A stretch of 64,000 bases of DNA from assembly GCF_965249985.1 (NCBI RefSeq), contig NZ_OZ252280.1; one strand, 5' to 3'. Made by a program: the position numbers and the translations under genes. This document shows positions 51,073 to 59,020 of the stretch, piece by piece; position 1 is the stretch's first letter; each line of letters starts with the position of its first letter. The notes under the pieces were generated by a model. It worked only from the letters and a program-made list of their open reading frames with translations. It was not told the DNA's origin and did not search any database. The stretch comes from Algiphilus sp022763315 (GTDB lineage Bacteria; Pseudomonadota; Gammaproteobacteria; Nevskiales; Nevskiaceae).

Positions 51073-52557
51073 ATGAATCGCCGTGCCGACACGCGCACTG
51101 ACACCGCCACCGAATTGCTTGACGTATTGATCATCGGCGCCGGCTTTTCCGGCCTGGGCGCTGCGATCCAGGCGCAGAAGCAGGGCTGCCGGCGCATTGC
51201 CATCCTCGAAAAGGGGCCGGATGTCGGTGGGGTGTGGCGCGAGAACACCTATCCGGGGGCGGCCTGCGACGTGCCGTGGCATCTGTACTCCTTCTCTTTC
51301 TTCAAGAAGGTGACCTTTTCGCGTCGCTATCCGCGCCAGCCGGAAATCCTCGAGTACATGCGAGCCTGCGCACGCCATTTTGATCTCTATCGCTACGCCC
51401 ACTTTGGCGTCAGCGTGGAAGAGGCACGCTGGGATGAGGGCACCGCGACCTGGACCATCACTGCCGACGATGGCCGTTGCTGGCGCACGCGTGCGCTGGT
51501 GGTGGGGGTCGGTCAGCTCTCACGCCCGGCCTGGCCCGATATTCCGGGCCGGGAAGTCTTTGCCGGCACTGCCTTTCATTCCGCGCAGTGGGATCACTCG
51601 GTGGATCTGCGTGGCAAGCGCGTGGCTGTCATCGGGACCGGCGCGAGCGCCATCCAGTTCATCCCTCCCGTGGCCGAGGAAGCCGGCCAGCTCACGGTCT
51701 TCCAGCGCAGTGCGCCCTATCTGCTGCCGCGCCTCGATGGGCCATATGGCGCATTGAACCGGTTCCTGTTCGGGCGCATGCCGAGCTACGACCGCCCCTT
51801 CCGCTACGCCATCTGGAAGCTGGCAGATCTGAGTACGGATGTCTTCGACGAAGGCGATTCGCCGATGCACAGCCTCTTCCTGCGCGTCACGCGCTGGCAT
51901 CTGGAGCGCCAGGTCAAGGATCCGGAACTGCGACGCAAGCTGACGCCGGACTACCCCATCGGCTGCAAGCGTGTGCTCTTTTCCAGTGACTATTACCCCG
52001 CCCTGCAGCGTGACAACGTGCACCTGGAGACACAGGGGATCGACCACATCCATGCCAACGGTATTCGCACCAAGGATGGCCGCGATCACGATTGCGACGT
52101 CCTGATCTGGGGGACGGGTTTCAGGGCCACCGAATTTCTCGCGCCGATCCGCTTCATCGGGCGCGGAGGTGTTGATTTGCATGAAAGATGGGCAAACGGC
52201 GCGGAGGCCTACCTAGGCATCACCGTGCCGGACTTCCCCAATCTTTTCCTGATGTACGGGCCGAACACCAATCTGGGCGGCAATTCGATCATCGTCATGA
52301 TCGAAAGCCAGATGCGGTATCTGGCCGATGCGTTGGAGCGCCTGCGCCACCATCGTCTGCTTGCCGTCAAGCCAGAGGCGGCACAGTCCTTCAATCAGCA
52401 ACTCCAGGAGCGCCTGTCGCACACGGTGTGGGCCGGCGGCTGCAGTAGCTGGTATCAGACGGCCGATGGCCGCATCACCAATAACTGGCCGGGGAAAACA
52501 TTAGAGTATCGGCGTTTGACACGCCGGCTGGACATCCAGAGTTACGAGACCGCTTGA
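51073..52557 (+). CDS. Flavin-containing, Baeyer-Villiger-type monooxygenase
   Basis: A 494-residue FAD/NADPH enzyme. The FAD loop is VLIIGAGFSGLGAAIQ, the NADPH loop is VAVIGTGASAIQFIPP, and the BVMO fingerprint FxGxxxHxxxW is met by FAGTAFHSAQWDH. YPGAACDVPWHLYS also fits the family. It would insert oxygen next to a ketone to give an ester or lactone; a flavin N-oxygenase is the alternative. CAGGAGA precedes the ATG. It is separated from the lipid operon by 213 bp and probably has its own promoter. Confidence 0.92.
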   Translation: MNRRADTRTDTATELLDVLIIGAGFSGLGAAIQAQKQGCRRIAILEKGPDVGGVWRENTYPGAACDVPWHLYSFSFFKKVTFSRRYPRQPEILEYMRACARHFDLYRYAHFGVSVEEARWDEGTATWTITADDGRCWRTRALVVGVGQLSRPAWPDIPGREVFAGTAFHSAQWDHSVDLRGKRVAVIGTGASAIQFIPPVAEEAGQLTVFQRSAPYLLPRLDGPYGALNRFLFGRMPSYDRPFRYAIWKLADLSTDVFDEGDSPMHSLFLRVTRWHLERQVKDPELRRKLTPDYPIGCKRVLFSSDYYPALQRDNVHLETQGIDHIHANGIRTKDGRDHDCDVLIWGTGFRATEFLAPIRFIGRGGVDLHERWANGAEAYLGITVPDFPNLFLMYGPNTNLGGNSIIVMIESQMRYLADALERLRHHRLLAVKPEAAQSFNQQLQERLSHTVWAGGCSSWYQTADGRITNNWPGKTLEYRRLTRRLDIQSYETA

Positions 52558-52834
52558 TGGCTCTCTCGAAGTCGTTTTCTGCAGATGCGGGCCTTATGAG
52601 ACAACCCTCTTGGGTGAGCTTGTCACGATGCCCCTAAACCCGCGCCCCCCGTTGGCGCGAAACGCATTTGCTGGTTTCGGCTTATGCGGAAACGCTAAGC
52701 TGACGGGTAGGGATCCAATGTAGATAATGGCCGGTAGTTGGCCATCCCGGCTGAACACCGGAAACGTTACAGAGAAAGCCGCGCGTTGCGTCAGCGTGCT
52801 ATCCGTAAAGGGAAGCGCCTCGTACGGCTGAGCT
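52558..52834. other. Non-coding stretch upstream of the MATE gene
   Basis: No credible gene on either strand. Base composition is more AT-rich and less codon-structured than the flanking BVMO gene. A short palindromic piece ATGGCC-GGTAGTT-GGCCAT lies at about 52728-52746. The stretch ends at the inverted repeat that covers the MATE ribosome-binding site. Confidence 0.6.
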
Positions 52835-52886
52835 GATCAACCTTCTTGAGACGACATGGGTCGAATGTTGCCTGAGAAGGTTGATC
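52835..52886 (+). promoter_or_regulatory. RBS-sequestering inverted repeat before the MATE gene
   Basis: A perfect 12-bp inverted repeat, GATCAACCTTCT (52835-52846) and AGAAGGTTGATC (52875-52886), encloses a 28-base loop with its own CGAC-ATGG-GTCG mini-hairpin. The right arm contains the likely Shine-Dalgarno AGAAGG, seven bases before the ATG at 52888. Folding in mRNA would hide it. It could also be a DNA operator read by a dimeric repressor. Either way it should control the transporter. Confidence 0.65.
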
Positions 52887-52887
52887 T

Positions 52888-54255
52888 ATGACTAGACAAA
52901 CTTTTTTTCCGTATGAGGCTTCCATGGCGGCGCAGCTTCCTCGCGTTTTTGCCGAGGTCTGGTCGTTGGTAAAGCTTGCCACGCCCATAGTGGTAGCGCT
53001 TGCCGCCGCTGTGCTGATCGGCGTTGTGGACACGATCATGATCGCCCCATTGGGAACGGCGGCGTTGGCCGGCGCTTCCATTGCCGCATCCGTCATCCTG
53101 ATCTTTTACTCAGCGCTCTATGGATTGGTGTCGGTGTGCGGTGTTCTTATCGCTCAGGCGTTCGGCGCGAAGGACGATACCGCTGTTGGTGTCACCGTCA
53201 AAGCCAGCTTGGTTGTCTCGATGCTCAGTGGTTTGGTCGCCGCTATGCTGATGGTTGCAGTTCTGCCCCTCTTGCCGATCATTGAACAGCCGAGAGAGGT
53301 CGTGGATATCCTTCGGCCGTATTGGTTGGCGATGAGCTTCGTGCTCGTGCCTTACGCCATGTTCTACGCGCTGAAGGGCTTGTATGACGCCACCGATAAA
53401 GCCTGGCTTGGCGTTGTCTTTTCGTTCGTGGCTGTTGTCGTCAACGTTCCTGCGAACTGGGTTCTGATCTACGGTATCGGTGCATGGCAAGGTCTAGGTT
53501 TGCTCGGTGCGGGGCTTGCAAGCTTCATCGCTCAAGCGATTTCGCTCGTCGTGGCTGTTGCCTATTGGCGAATGAGCAAAGTCATGAGCCGCTACCGTAC
53601 TAATGTAGGCTTGCAACGGTCTGACATTGTGGTGCATTTCCGAGAAGGATCGCCGCTAGCACTCTGTTATGCGGGTGAAGGCGGGGCGTTCGCTGTAGCG
53701 GGATTGATGCTGGGGCTTTTTGGAGCTTCAGCACTTGCCGCAAACCAGATCGTCGGTTCGGTCAGCTCAGTGCTCTACATGGTGCCGCTTGGTATGTCCG
53801 CAGCTGTAGCTATCCGAATTGGCCAAGCGATTGGCAGCAACGCGAGGTGTCGACTACGAATGATCGGTCTGGTGGCACTCGCTACGGTCGTTGTTTGGAT
53901 GTCCACGGTCATGGCGCTGCTTCTAATCTTTGGCGATGACATCGCAAATGCACTGTCCAGCGAACCCGCTGTGGTTGCGCTCGCGGCCACAATGTTTGTG
54001 ATTTTTGCCGCGATGCAGATTGTGGACGGTATTCAATCAACGTCCCTTGGGGCGTTGCGTGGAATGCTTGATAACAAATGGCCAGTAGTTACTACGCTTA
54101 CCTGCTATTGGCTCCTCGCGCTACCCCTTGCTTACTTGTTCGCTGTGCCCTTTGATTTGGGCCCAAACGGCGTCTGGCTGGGCTACGGCGCCGGATCGGT
54201 ATTCGCGTCGATCGCCCTGTTTGCTCGATTCTGGGCAAAAACGAGCGGAGCGTAA
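52888..54255 (+). CDS. MATE-family multidrug efflux transporter
   Basis: A 455-residue inner-membrane protein with about 12 hydrophobic helices. The first half carries TPIVVALAAAVLIGVVDTIM and QAFGAKDDTAVGV, the family-typical GQ.G/A entry, and the second half VPLGMSAAVAIRIGQAIGSN. It is a NorM-like cation-coupled drug exporter. An ATG at 52924 is an alternative start that omits 12 residues. GC content and codon use are visibly lower than in the neighbours, suggesting recent acquisition. Its upstream inverted repeat suggests tight regulation. Confidence 0.93.
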   Translation: MTRQTFFPYEASMAAQLPRVFAEVWSLVKLATPIVVALAAAVLIGVVDTIMIAPLGTAALAGASIAASVILIFYSALYGLVSVCGVLIAQAFGAKDDTAVGVTVKASLVVSMLSGLVAAMLMVAVLPLLPIIEQPREVVDILRPYWLAMSFVLVPYAMFYALKGLYDATDKAWLGVVFSFVAVVVNVPANWVLIYGIGAWQGLGLLGAGLASFIAQAISLVVAVAYWRMSKVMSRYRTNVGLQRSDIVVHFREGSPLALCYAGEGGAFAVAGLMLGLFGASALAANQIVGSVSSVLYMVPLGMSAAVAIRIGQAIGSNARCRLRMIGLVALATVVVWMSTVMALLLIFGDDIANALSSEPAVVALAATMFVIFAAMQIVDGIQSTSLGALRGMLDNKWPVVTTLTCYWLLALPLAYLFAVPFDLGPNGVWLGYGAGSVFASIALFARFWAKTSGA

Positions 54256-54753
54256 GCACGGGCAGGCGATTATCACGTCATCGCGGGCGCAAAGATGAGC
54301 CCAGCATTCGCAAAAATAGGGTCCTATCGGGCCGGGGTTCTTGACCTAAGAACACTGCTCACAGAGGTGAGGGCCGACAGCTTCCGGACTGCCGATTCGC
54401 CGCTGACCCAAGCCTAGTCCGTCGTCAAGAGACGGGTCTAAGAGTCAGACGGTGCGCTTGGCTATTGTGACTTGAGCGACGCCCTTCGAGCTCGCTTCAC
54501 TTGGGTAATGATGACCTGGGCAAATGCCCCCTCCCGCCATCCACAGCTGTCGTTTTGTGGCCGTAGACCGTAGTCGTGTGCGGAAACGGATGGCGGATCG
54601 ATGCCGACACAGTCGCAGGACCTGCCTCAGTAGGTTTAGGTCGTCTACCGGGCGCTTCAGATCATGAGGTTGGCACACTGGCTCCTGATGACCTTGGTAT
54701 CAGAAAATGGCCTGGGAACCGCTGAAGCCGGCATTCGCGTTGATGGTGAAGAG
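54256..54753. other. Non-coding stretch between the MATE gene and tRNA-Ser
   Basis: About 500 bases with no gene I can support. Small open frames exist on both strands (for example 54445-54678 on the minus strand) but they match no family I recognise and lack ribosome-binding sites. A short inverted repeat CCGTC-N7-GACGG lies near 54419-54435. Composition resembles the MATE gene, so this may be the decayed remainder of the same acquired segment. Confidence 0.5.
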
Positions 54754-54844
54754 TGGCGGAGGGGGAGGGATTCGAACCCTCGATACGGGGTTACCGTATA
54801 CACGCTTTCCAGGCGTGCTCCTTCGACCGCTCGGACACCCCTCC
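54754..54844 (-). tRNA. tRNA-Ser (anticodon GGA)
   Basis: 91 bases including the encoded CCA. On the minus strand it starts GGAGGGGTGTCCGAGCGG, has anticodon stem-loop ACGCCTGGAAAGCGT with GGA, a long variable arm (TATACGGTAACCCCGTAT), T-arm GGGTTCGAATCCC and ends CCCCTCCGCCA. The acceptor stem pairs fully. A CATAAT -10-like element lies 14 bases upstream (54863-54858). Confidence 0.97.
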
Positions 54845-55026
54845 GCAGGAGCCGCGCATTATGCCATCGATGCGTGCCGAAGGCTGGTCATCTGTTCGCT
54901 GGAAGCAGTCTCGGGAGGCAGGTGCGTATTCAATGACATTGTTCTAGCCTTGTAGAGGCTGCGCGCGCTCTTGGCAGCCCGCTTGCTAAGTTCATGCCCT
55001 CAGAATTGGCTGCTTTGGTGATGAGA

Positions 55027-55575
55027 ATGAAGAAATTTGTCTGTGCAATGCTCGTCACGGTCGCCGCCCTCTGGTCCAGCGTGAGCAGCGCTTGTGAGAG
55101 CGAGGTGCTGAATGTGACTGCCAATCGCCTGCTCGGCGAGCCCGTCAGCCTGTGCGAGGCTTACGGTGGAAAAGTTCTGCTGGTGGTGAACACGGCCAGC
55201 CAGTGCGGTTACGCCGGCCAGTTGGGCGGGCTGCAGGCATTGCAGCAACGCTATGGGGCGCAGGGGTTCAGCGTGCTCGGTTTCCCGTCGGCCGACTTCG
55301 GCGGTCAGGAATTCGACAGCGCCGAAAAGACGGCGGAATTCTGCAAGATCAACTACGGTGTGGAATTCCCCATGTTCGAAAAGGGCGCGGTGAAGGCTGC
55401 TGAAGCGCAGCCCTTGTTTGCCAAGCTCTATGCCGCCGGCGCGCCCCAGCCACGCTGGAATTACCACAAATATCTGGTAGGGCGGGATGGGCGCTTCCTA
55501 TCTGACTTCGATACTCGTGTGGAGCCTGAGGACGAGCGGATTCGCACTGCCATCGAAGCGGCATTGCAGCAATAG
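55027..55575 (+). CDS. Secreted glutathione-peroxidase-like protein
   Basis: A 182-residue protein with a signal peptide (MKKFVCAMLVTVAALW...) and then a GPx fold. The peroxidatic cysteine is in NTASQCGYAGQ and the active-site Trp in RWNYHKYLV. The usual FPCNQFGGQEP segment reads FPSADFGGQEF, so both the resolving Cys and the catalytic Gln are replaced. Starts at 55021 or 54994 are possible; none has a good Shine-Dalgarno. Export to periplasm is unusual for a GPx, and its substrate could be lipid hydroperoxides. It reads into the repeat array downstream. Confidence 0.85.
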   Translation: MKKFVCAMLVTVAALWSSVSSACESEVLNVTANRLLGEPVSLCEAYGGKVLLVVNTASQCGYAGQLGGLQALQQRYGAQGFSVLGFPSADFGGQEFDSAEKTAEFCKINYGVEFPMFEKGAVKAAEAQPLFAKLYAAGAPQPRWNYHKYLVGRDGRFLSDFDTRVEPEDERIRTAIEAALQQ

Positions 55576-55581
55576 GCCAGC

Positions 55582-56026
55582 GCAGGGCGCACTGTCGAGC
55601 GACCGCAGTGAGTCTGAAGGCGCGCCGTCGCCGTGGGCCCTGACTTCAGATCGGGAGGACAGTCGACCTGCGCGACTGAAAGGAGCCCGAAGGGTCGAGG
55701 CCATGGAAGGCCTTGACACGGATCGGCAGGACAGCCGATCCGAGCGACCCAAGGGAGCCCGAAGGGGCGAGGCCATGGATGGCCTCGACAACCTACGACC
55801 TCGGTCGCCGAAGGCGACGCAAGCAAGCGGTGTGATATGGATGACCAGAGATGGTCGGGGTGACAGGATTCGGCGACAGCGCAGGACGCGCTGTCGAGCG
55901 ACCGCAGGGAGCCCGAAGGGGCGAGGCCATGGATGGCCTCGACAACCTACGACCTCGGTCGCCGAAGGCGACGCAAGCAAGCGGTGTGGTATGGATGACC
56001 AGAGATGGTCGGGGTGACAGGATTCG
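55582..56026. repeat. Hairpin-rich direct-repeat array copying the tRNA-Pro 3' end
   Basis: Two 121-base copies (55752-55872 and 55906-56026, offset 154) are identical but for one base. Two further partial, diverged copies lie at about 55587-55620 and 55683-55718. The unit contains the near-palindrome CGAGGCCATGGATGGCCTCG and the hairpin GTCGCC-GAA-GGCGAC. The end of each full copy is 21 bases of tRNA-Pro 3' sequence (CCA, acceptor strand, T-arm half); the second copy runs on into the real tRNA. The 33-base spacer holds another hairpin CGACAGCG/CGCTGTCG. This explains the gene-free stretch 55576-56005. Confidence 0.85.
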
Positions 56027-56082
56027 AACCTACGACCTCTTCGTCCCGAACGAAGCGCTCTACCAAGCTGAGCTACACCCCG
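56006..56082 (-). tRNA. tRNA-Pro (anticodon CGG)
   Basis: 77 bases including encoded CCA. On the minus strand it starts CGGGGTGTAGCTCAGCTTGG, has anticodon stem-loop CTTCGTTCGGGACGAAG with CGG in the seven-base loop, T-arm with GGTTCGAATCC and ends CACCCCGACCA. The C1-G72-type acceptor start is typical of bacterial tRNA-Pro. It lies 29 bp downstream of ispB on the same strand and may be processed from its transcript. Confidence 0.96.
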
Positions 56083-56111
56083 ACTGCATTCACGCGGCTC
56101 TTGAGCGATTC

Positions 56112-57080
56112 CTACAGCGTGCGAGACACGGTGAAATCGGCGAGCTGGGACATGGCAGTCCGAAAGTCCGACGGCGGCACGTGCGCCAACGCCGATTGCG
56201 CTGCGGCGGCGTACCGCTGCGCGGCCGCGGAAGTGTAGTGGATCGCATCCGTGGATTCAACGGCGCGCAGCACGCTTTCGATATCGTCGCTGCCCCCGTC
56301 GGCGATTGCGCTTCTCAGAAGTCCTTGTTCGGTACTCCCTCCGACCTGCATCGCGCGAATCAGCGGGAGGGTGGGCTTGCCCTCCGCCAGATCGGTACCG
56401 AGATTCTTGCCCGACACTTGGGGGTCGGCGAGGTAATCCAGAAGGTCATCGACGATCTGGAAGGCCATGCCGAGGTTGTGGCCATAGTCGCGCGCAGCCT
56501 GCTGCACGGCCTCATCGCCGCCGGCCAGCATGGCGCCGAGGCGGGTTGCCGCCCGAAACAGGCGCGCTGTCTTGCGCTCGATGACCTCCAGATAGGCGGC
56601 TTCGTCGGTATCCGGGTTGCCGCAGGCCATGAGCTGGAGGACTTCGCCTTCGGCAATAGCGTTGGTGGTGTCGGCCAATTCACGCATCAGTCGCATGTCG
56701 TCGGCTTCCACCATGAGCTGGAAACTGCGCGAGTAGAGAAAGTCACCGGAGAGCACGGCGCCCGGGTTGCCCCAATTGGCATTGGCGGTCGGTTGCCCGC
56801 GCCGTCGCTCGGTTTCATCGACCACATCGTCGTGCAGCAGGGTGGCGGTATGGATGAACTCGATGATCGCGGCGAGCAGGACCGGCTTGTCTGTCGTATC
56901 GCCGTGGGCGCGCGCCGCCATCAGCGCAAGGATCGGGCGCAACCGCTTGCCGCCCGAACCGATGATGTGAGCGGAGATCTGGTTGATCAGCACGACATCT
57001 GAGTGCAGGCGATCCCGGATGAGGGTGTCGACCGCGCGCATGTCGTCTGCCACCGGAGCGATGCAGTCCTTGAAGTCCAT
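56112..57080 (-). CDS. ispB: Octaprenyl (long-chain all-trans polyprenyl) diphosphate synthase
   Basis: A 322-residue prenyl synthase that builds the ubiquinone/menaquinone side chain. The first aspartate motif is LLHDDVVDETERRRG, the second is FQIVDDLLDY, and GSGGKRLRPIL holds the IPP-binding residues. An Ala-Thr pair before DDVVD (TATLLHDD) is the long-chain type. Divergent from rplU, as in E. coli and Pseudomonas. Works downstream of dxs and ispA, also in the window. Confidence 0.95.
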   Translation of the reverse strand: MDFKDCIAPVADDMRAVDTLIRDRLHSDVVLINQISAHIIGSGGKRLRPILALMAARAHGDTTDKPVLLAAIIEFIHTATLLHDDVVDETERRRGQPTANANWGNPGAVLSGDFLYSRSFQLMVEADDMRLMRELADTTNAIAEGEVLQLMACGNPDTDEAAYLEVIERKTARLFRAATRLGAMLAGGDEAVQQAARDYGHNLGMAFQIVDDLLDYLADPQVSGKNLGTDLAEGKPTLPLIRAMQVGGSTEQGLLRSAIADGGSDDIESVLRAVESTDAIHYTSAAAQRYAAAAQSALAHVPPSDFRTAMSQLADFTVSRTL

Positions 57081-57270
57081 GATTCTTATAAGATGTTGAT
57101 GGTCAGTCAGCGGGGCTGGCCGGGCCGCAAGTGTAGACGACCATGCTTGATGGCGATGTCAGTGTTGCAGCGCGTTGACCATCACAGCGCCACAGCGTAT
57201 TATCCCGCGCCCTGATCACCCGCCGCGCAATGGGCCGTCGGGTGCGTTTTCGAGATTCCGGAGCATGTCG

Positions 57271-57585
57271 ATGTACGCCATCATTCAAACCGGCGGTAAG
57301 CAGTACCGTGTGAAGAAGGGTGACGCCCTGCGCGTCGAGACACTTCCTGCGGCTGTCGGTGAAACCATCGAGTTCGACCGCGTGCTGATGGTGGGAGAGG
57401 GTGAGGAAGCCAAGGTTGGTTCCCCGCTCGTGGACGGCGCCAAGGTCTCTGCCGAGGTGCTGGAGCACGGCCGTGCACGCAAGGTGCACATCCTGAAGTT
57501 CCGCCGCCGCAAGCACCACATGAAGCGCCAGGGCCACCGCCAGAACTACACGGCGGTCCGCGTCACCGACATCGTCGGCGCCTGA
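57271..57585 (+). CDS. rplU: 50S ribosomal protein L21
   Basis: A 104-residue protein with the L21 start MYAIIQTGGKQYRVKKGD, the loop DRVLMVGEGEEAKVG and the basic KFRRRKHHMKRQGHRQ end. GGAG seven bases before the ATG at 57271 favours it over the ATG at 57265. Binds 23S rRNA in the large subunit. Operon with rpmA. Confidence 0.98.
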   Translation: MYAIIQTGGKQYRVKKGDALRVETLPAAVGETIEFDRVLMVGEGEEAKVGSPLVDGAKVSAEVLEHGRARKVHILKFRRRKHHMKRQGHRQNYTAVRVTDIVGA

Positions 57586-57617
57586 GCACACACTGATCAC
57601 TTTCGAGGAAGCCCGAA

Positions 57618-57869
57618 ATGGCACATAAGAAGGCAGGCGGCAGTACCCGCAACGGCCGCGATTCCGAATCCAAGCGACTGGGCGTGAAGCGCTACGGCGG
57701 CGAGCAGGTCCGTGCCGGCTCCATCATCGTGCGCCAACGCGGCAGCAAGCTGCACCCGGGCGACAACTGCGGCATGGGTCGCGATTACACCCTGTTCGCC
57801 AAGGCGGACGGCAAGGTGGAATTCCGCCCGCGCCGCGGTCGCACGGTTGTGAACATCGTGCAGGCCTGA
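57618..57869 (+). CDS. rpmA: 50S ribosomal protein L27
   Basis: 83 residues, beginning MAHKKAGGSTRNGRDSESK, the conserved N-terminus reaching the peptidyl-transferase centre, without the extra N-terminal peptide that some Firmicutes cleave. 32 bp after rplU and followed by a terminator. Confidence 0.98.
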   Translation: MAHKKAGGSTRNGRDSESKRLGVKRYGGEQVRAGSIIVRQRGSKLHPGDNCGMGRDYTLFAKADGKVEFRPRRGRTVVNIVQA

Positions 57870-57900
57870 TCGCGCGTCGCCAGAGATTCTGACCGCATCG

Positions 57901-57928
57901 AAAAGGCTCCGGCGACGGGGCCTTTTTT
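57901..57928 (+). terminator. Rho-independent terminator after rpmA
   Basis: AAAAGGCTCC / GGGGCCTTTTTT form a 10-bp stem (one T-G pair) with a GGCGAC loop and a terminal T-run, 31 bases after the rpmA stop. It may only partly separate rplU-rpmA from obgE. Confidence 0.85.
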
Positions 57929-57946
57929 GATGGAGACGACTGCACC

Positions 57947-59020
57947 GTGAAGTTTGTAGACGAAGCCACCATTCGTGTCGAGGCTGGGCACGGCGGGCCG
58001 GGGCATGTGTCCTTCCGGCGCGAAAAATTCATTCCTTTCGGCGGCCCCGATGGCGGCGATGGCGGCCACGGTGGCAGCGTCTACGCCATCGCGGACAGCG
58101 GATTGAATACGCTGGCGGATTTCCGCTTCAACCGTCGCTATCGGGCGCCCGATGGCGAAAACGGCAAGAAGGCCAATGGCAGTGGGGCGGGCGGCGAGGA
58201 TATCGAAATCCCAATGCCACTCGGCACCATCATCCGTGACGCGGATACCGACGAATTGCTCGGTGAGATTACGCCCGCCACCCCCCGCCTGATGCTGGCC
58301 AAGGGCGGTGCGCGCGGCTTGGGCAACGCGCGTTTCAAGAGCAGCGTCAACCGCGCCCCGAGACAGAGCACGCCCGGTTATGACGGCGAGGCGCGCCAGT
58401 TGCGCCTGGAGCTCGCGGTGATGGCTGATGTCGGTCTGGCTGGGCTGCCCAATGCCGGCAAGTCCACGCTGCTCAGCGCAATGTCAGCGGCCCGACCCAA
58501 GGTGGCGGACTATCCTTTCACCACTTTGCATCCCCAACCCGGCGTCGTGGCCGTGGACCGGCTGCGCAATTTCGTGATGGTCGACATTCCCGGCTTGATC
58601 GAGGGCGCAGCCGATGGCTCAGGCCTGGGGCATCGCTTCCTGAAGCATCTGACGCGCACCCGCTTGCTGCTGCATCTGGTAGATCTTGCACCCGTGGATG
58701 GCGATATCGAAGGCCAGGTGCACACCATCGCGCGCGAACTGGAGCGCTATAGCCCTGAACTCGCCAGCCGGCCGCGCTGGCTGGTCTTTTCCAAGGCGGA
58801 TCTGATGGATGCGGAGAGCGCGCAGGAACTGGCCGCAAAGACCGTGGCCGCGCTGGGTTGGGATCGTCCCTGGTACATCATTTCGGCGGTACAGCGCTCC
58901 GGGCTGGATACGCTTGCCTTCGACGTCATGCAGTGGCTGGAAGACCGCCAGGCCGAAGAGACCGCCGCGCAGGCGGTTTCCACGGCGGCAGACGCCCGCG
59001 ATGCCGAGGAAGCGCCATGA
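57947..59020 (+). CDS. obgE: Obg GTPase (ribosome assembly/stress)
   Basis: A 357-residue GTPase with GTG start. The Obg fold has GPGHVSFRREKFIPFGGPDG and Gly-rich turns GGDGGHGGSVY. The G-domain has G1 GLPNAGKSTL, G3 DIPGLIEGA and G4 FSKADL. It binds the 50S precursor and links ppGpp to ribosome maturation. The acidic C-terminal tail is usual for Gammaproteobacteria. It overlaps proB by 4 bp (ATGA). Confidence 0.97.
   Translation: MKFVDEATIRVEAGHGGPGHVSFRREKFIPFGGPDGGDGGHGGSVYAIADSGLNTLADFRFNRRYRAPDGENGKKANGSGAGGEDIEIPMPLGTIIRDADTDELLGEITPATPRLMLAKGGARGLGNARFKSSVNRAPRQSTPGYDGEARQLRLELAVMADVGLAGLPNAGKSTLLSAMSAARPKVADYPFTTLHPQPGVVAVDRLRNFVMVDIPGLIEGAADGSGLGHRFLKHLTRTRLLLHLVDLAPVDGDIEGQVHTIARELERYSPELASRPRWLVFSKADLMDAESAQELAAKTVAALGWDRPWYIISAVQRSGLDTLAFDVMQWLEDRQAEETAAQAVSTAADARDAEEAP

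Noticed and set aside
54664..54955. Short open frames with the phrase GGGGIRTLDTGLPYTRF or similar
   Set aside because: They are translations across tRNA-Ser, a familiar artefact; the tRNA fold is unambiguous.
55582..56026. CRISPR array
   Set aside because: Direct repeats are present, but units are 121 bases, only two are intact, spacing is irregular and no cas gene is near.
55851..57002. A 383-codon plus-strand frame
   Set aside because: It reads through the repeat array, tRNA-Pro and the antisense of ispB, so it is not a gene.
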